From: a virus
Strand: one strand, 5' to 3'
DNA: 38,548 nucleotides
IMG/VR virus record: IMGVR_UViG_3300030328_004673
Location: 1-38,548 of that record
Position numbers and translations under genes: made by a program. The notes beneath the pieces were generated by a model. It saw nothing but the letters and a program-made list of their open reading frames with translations, did no database searches and was not told the DNA's origin. Shown here piece by piece: positions 38,543 through 38,548 of the stretch (positions within the stretch are counted from its first letter, which is position 1; the number at the start of each line of letters is the position of its first letter).

Positions 38543-38548
38543 GGCGAC

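Noticed and set aside
1-38548. CRISPR array
   Set aside because: No regularly spaced repeats with unique spacers were seen; repeats present are the AACC arrays, iterons, 10-bp repeats and operators.
1-38548. Insertion sequence or transposase
   Set aside because: No transposase-like ORF or terminal inverted repeat pair was found; the only recombinase is the tyrosine integrase.
1-38548. Direct terminal repeat as in T7
   Set aside because: The first and last bases share no repeat longer than chance.

Overview
The window reads as an essentially complete genome (about 38.5 kb) of a temperate tailed phage. Packaging, head, tail, lysis, lysogeny, recombination, replication and accessory modules are each present once. 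There is no tape-measure protein, sheath or baseplate gene. The tail genes are a connector-like protein, a large nozzle-like protein and very large internal-virion-type proteins, so I infer a short-tailed (podovirus-like) virion. The tail fibre style (decapeptide repeats, GDLTVNG and SLTGDVSG-type repeats) is common in marine phages, so an aquatic bacterial host is plausible, but the sequence does not name it. The first and last bases share no direct repeat. The contig ends fall in the divergent intergenic region next to the packaging genes, which fits a circularised or cos-type genome.

Layout. Positions 1-290 hold no gene, only a weak promoter candidate and a 12-bp palindrome. From 291 to 6177 thirteen small genes lie on the + strand: mostly unknown early or accessory proteins, plus a cysteine-cluster protein (952), a minimal ATP-dependent ligase (3768), a zinc-ribbon protein (4268) and a putative ribbon-helix-helix protein (5626). 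Several are preceded by AACC tetranucleotide arrays that begin in the upstream stop codon. Everything from 38485 down to 6179 is on the - strand and converges on this operon at a tRNA-Asn gene.

Reading the - strand from the right end: packaging (37631-38485 to TerL 35199-36797), portal (33364), zinc-ribbon protein (32886), acidic and scaffold-like proteins (32393, 31467), major capsid (30329) and decoration protein (29875), with a terminator at about 29807-29839. Then come connector (28425), nozzle-like protein (26173), three related small tail proteins (23965-26173), internal virion proteins (16932-23963), fibre-associated proteins and fibre (14668-16881), and lysis (13341-14585). A lysogeny block follows: XRE repressor (12849), five matching operators, excisionase-like protein (12554) and tyrosine integrase (11361), whose 3' end carries a tRNA-3'-end-like putative attP. 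Then come a lambda-O-like initiator with an embedded iteron origin (10492), a putative helicase loader (9906), a C5 methyltransferase (9154) with a second protein-like reading frame inside it (9222-9644), an N6-adenine methyltransferase-like protein (8624), RusA (8191), an ERF annealing protein (7623), a DnaQ-fold exonuclease (6661) and SSB (6258).

How it works together: no polymerase, helicase or primase gene is visible, so the initiator and loader probably recruit the host replisome at the iteron origin. ERF, exonuclease, SSB and RusA form a recombination module. Two orphan methyltransferases probably protect against restriction. The most unusual points are the dual-frame methyltransferase locus, the attP-like core inside the end of int (integration would change the integrase C-terminus), helically phased iterons, oriented AACC arrays, and two long RNA hairpins whose pairing works only on the - strand transcript.
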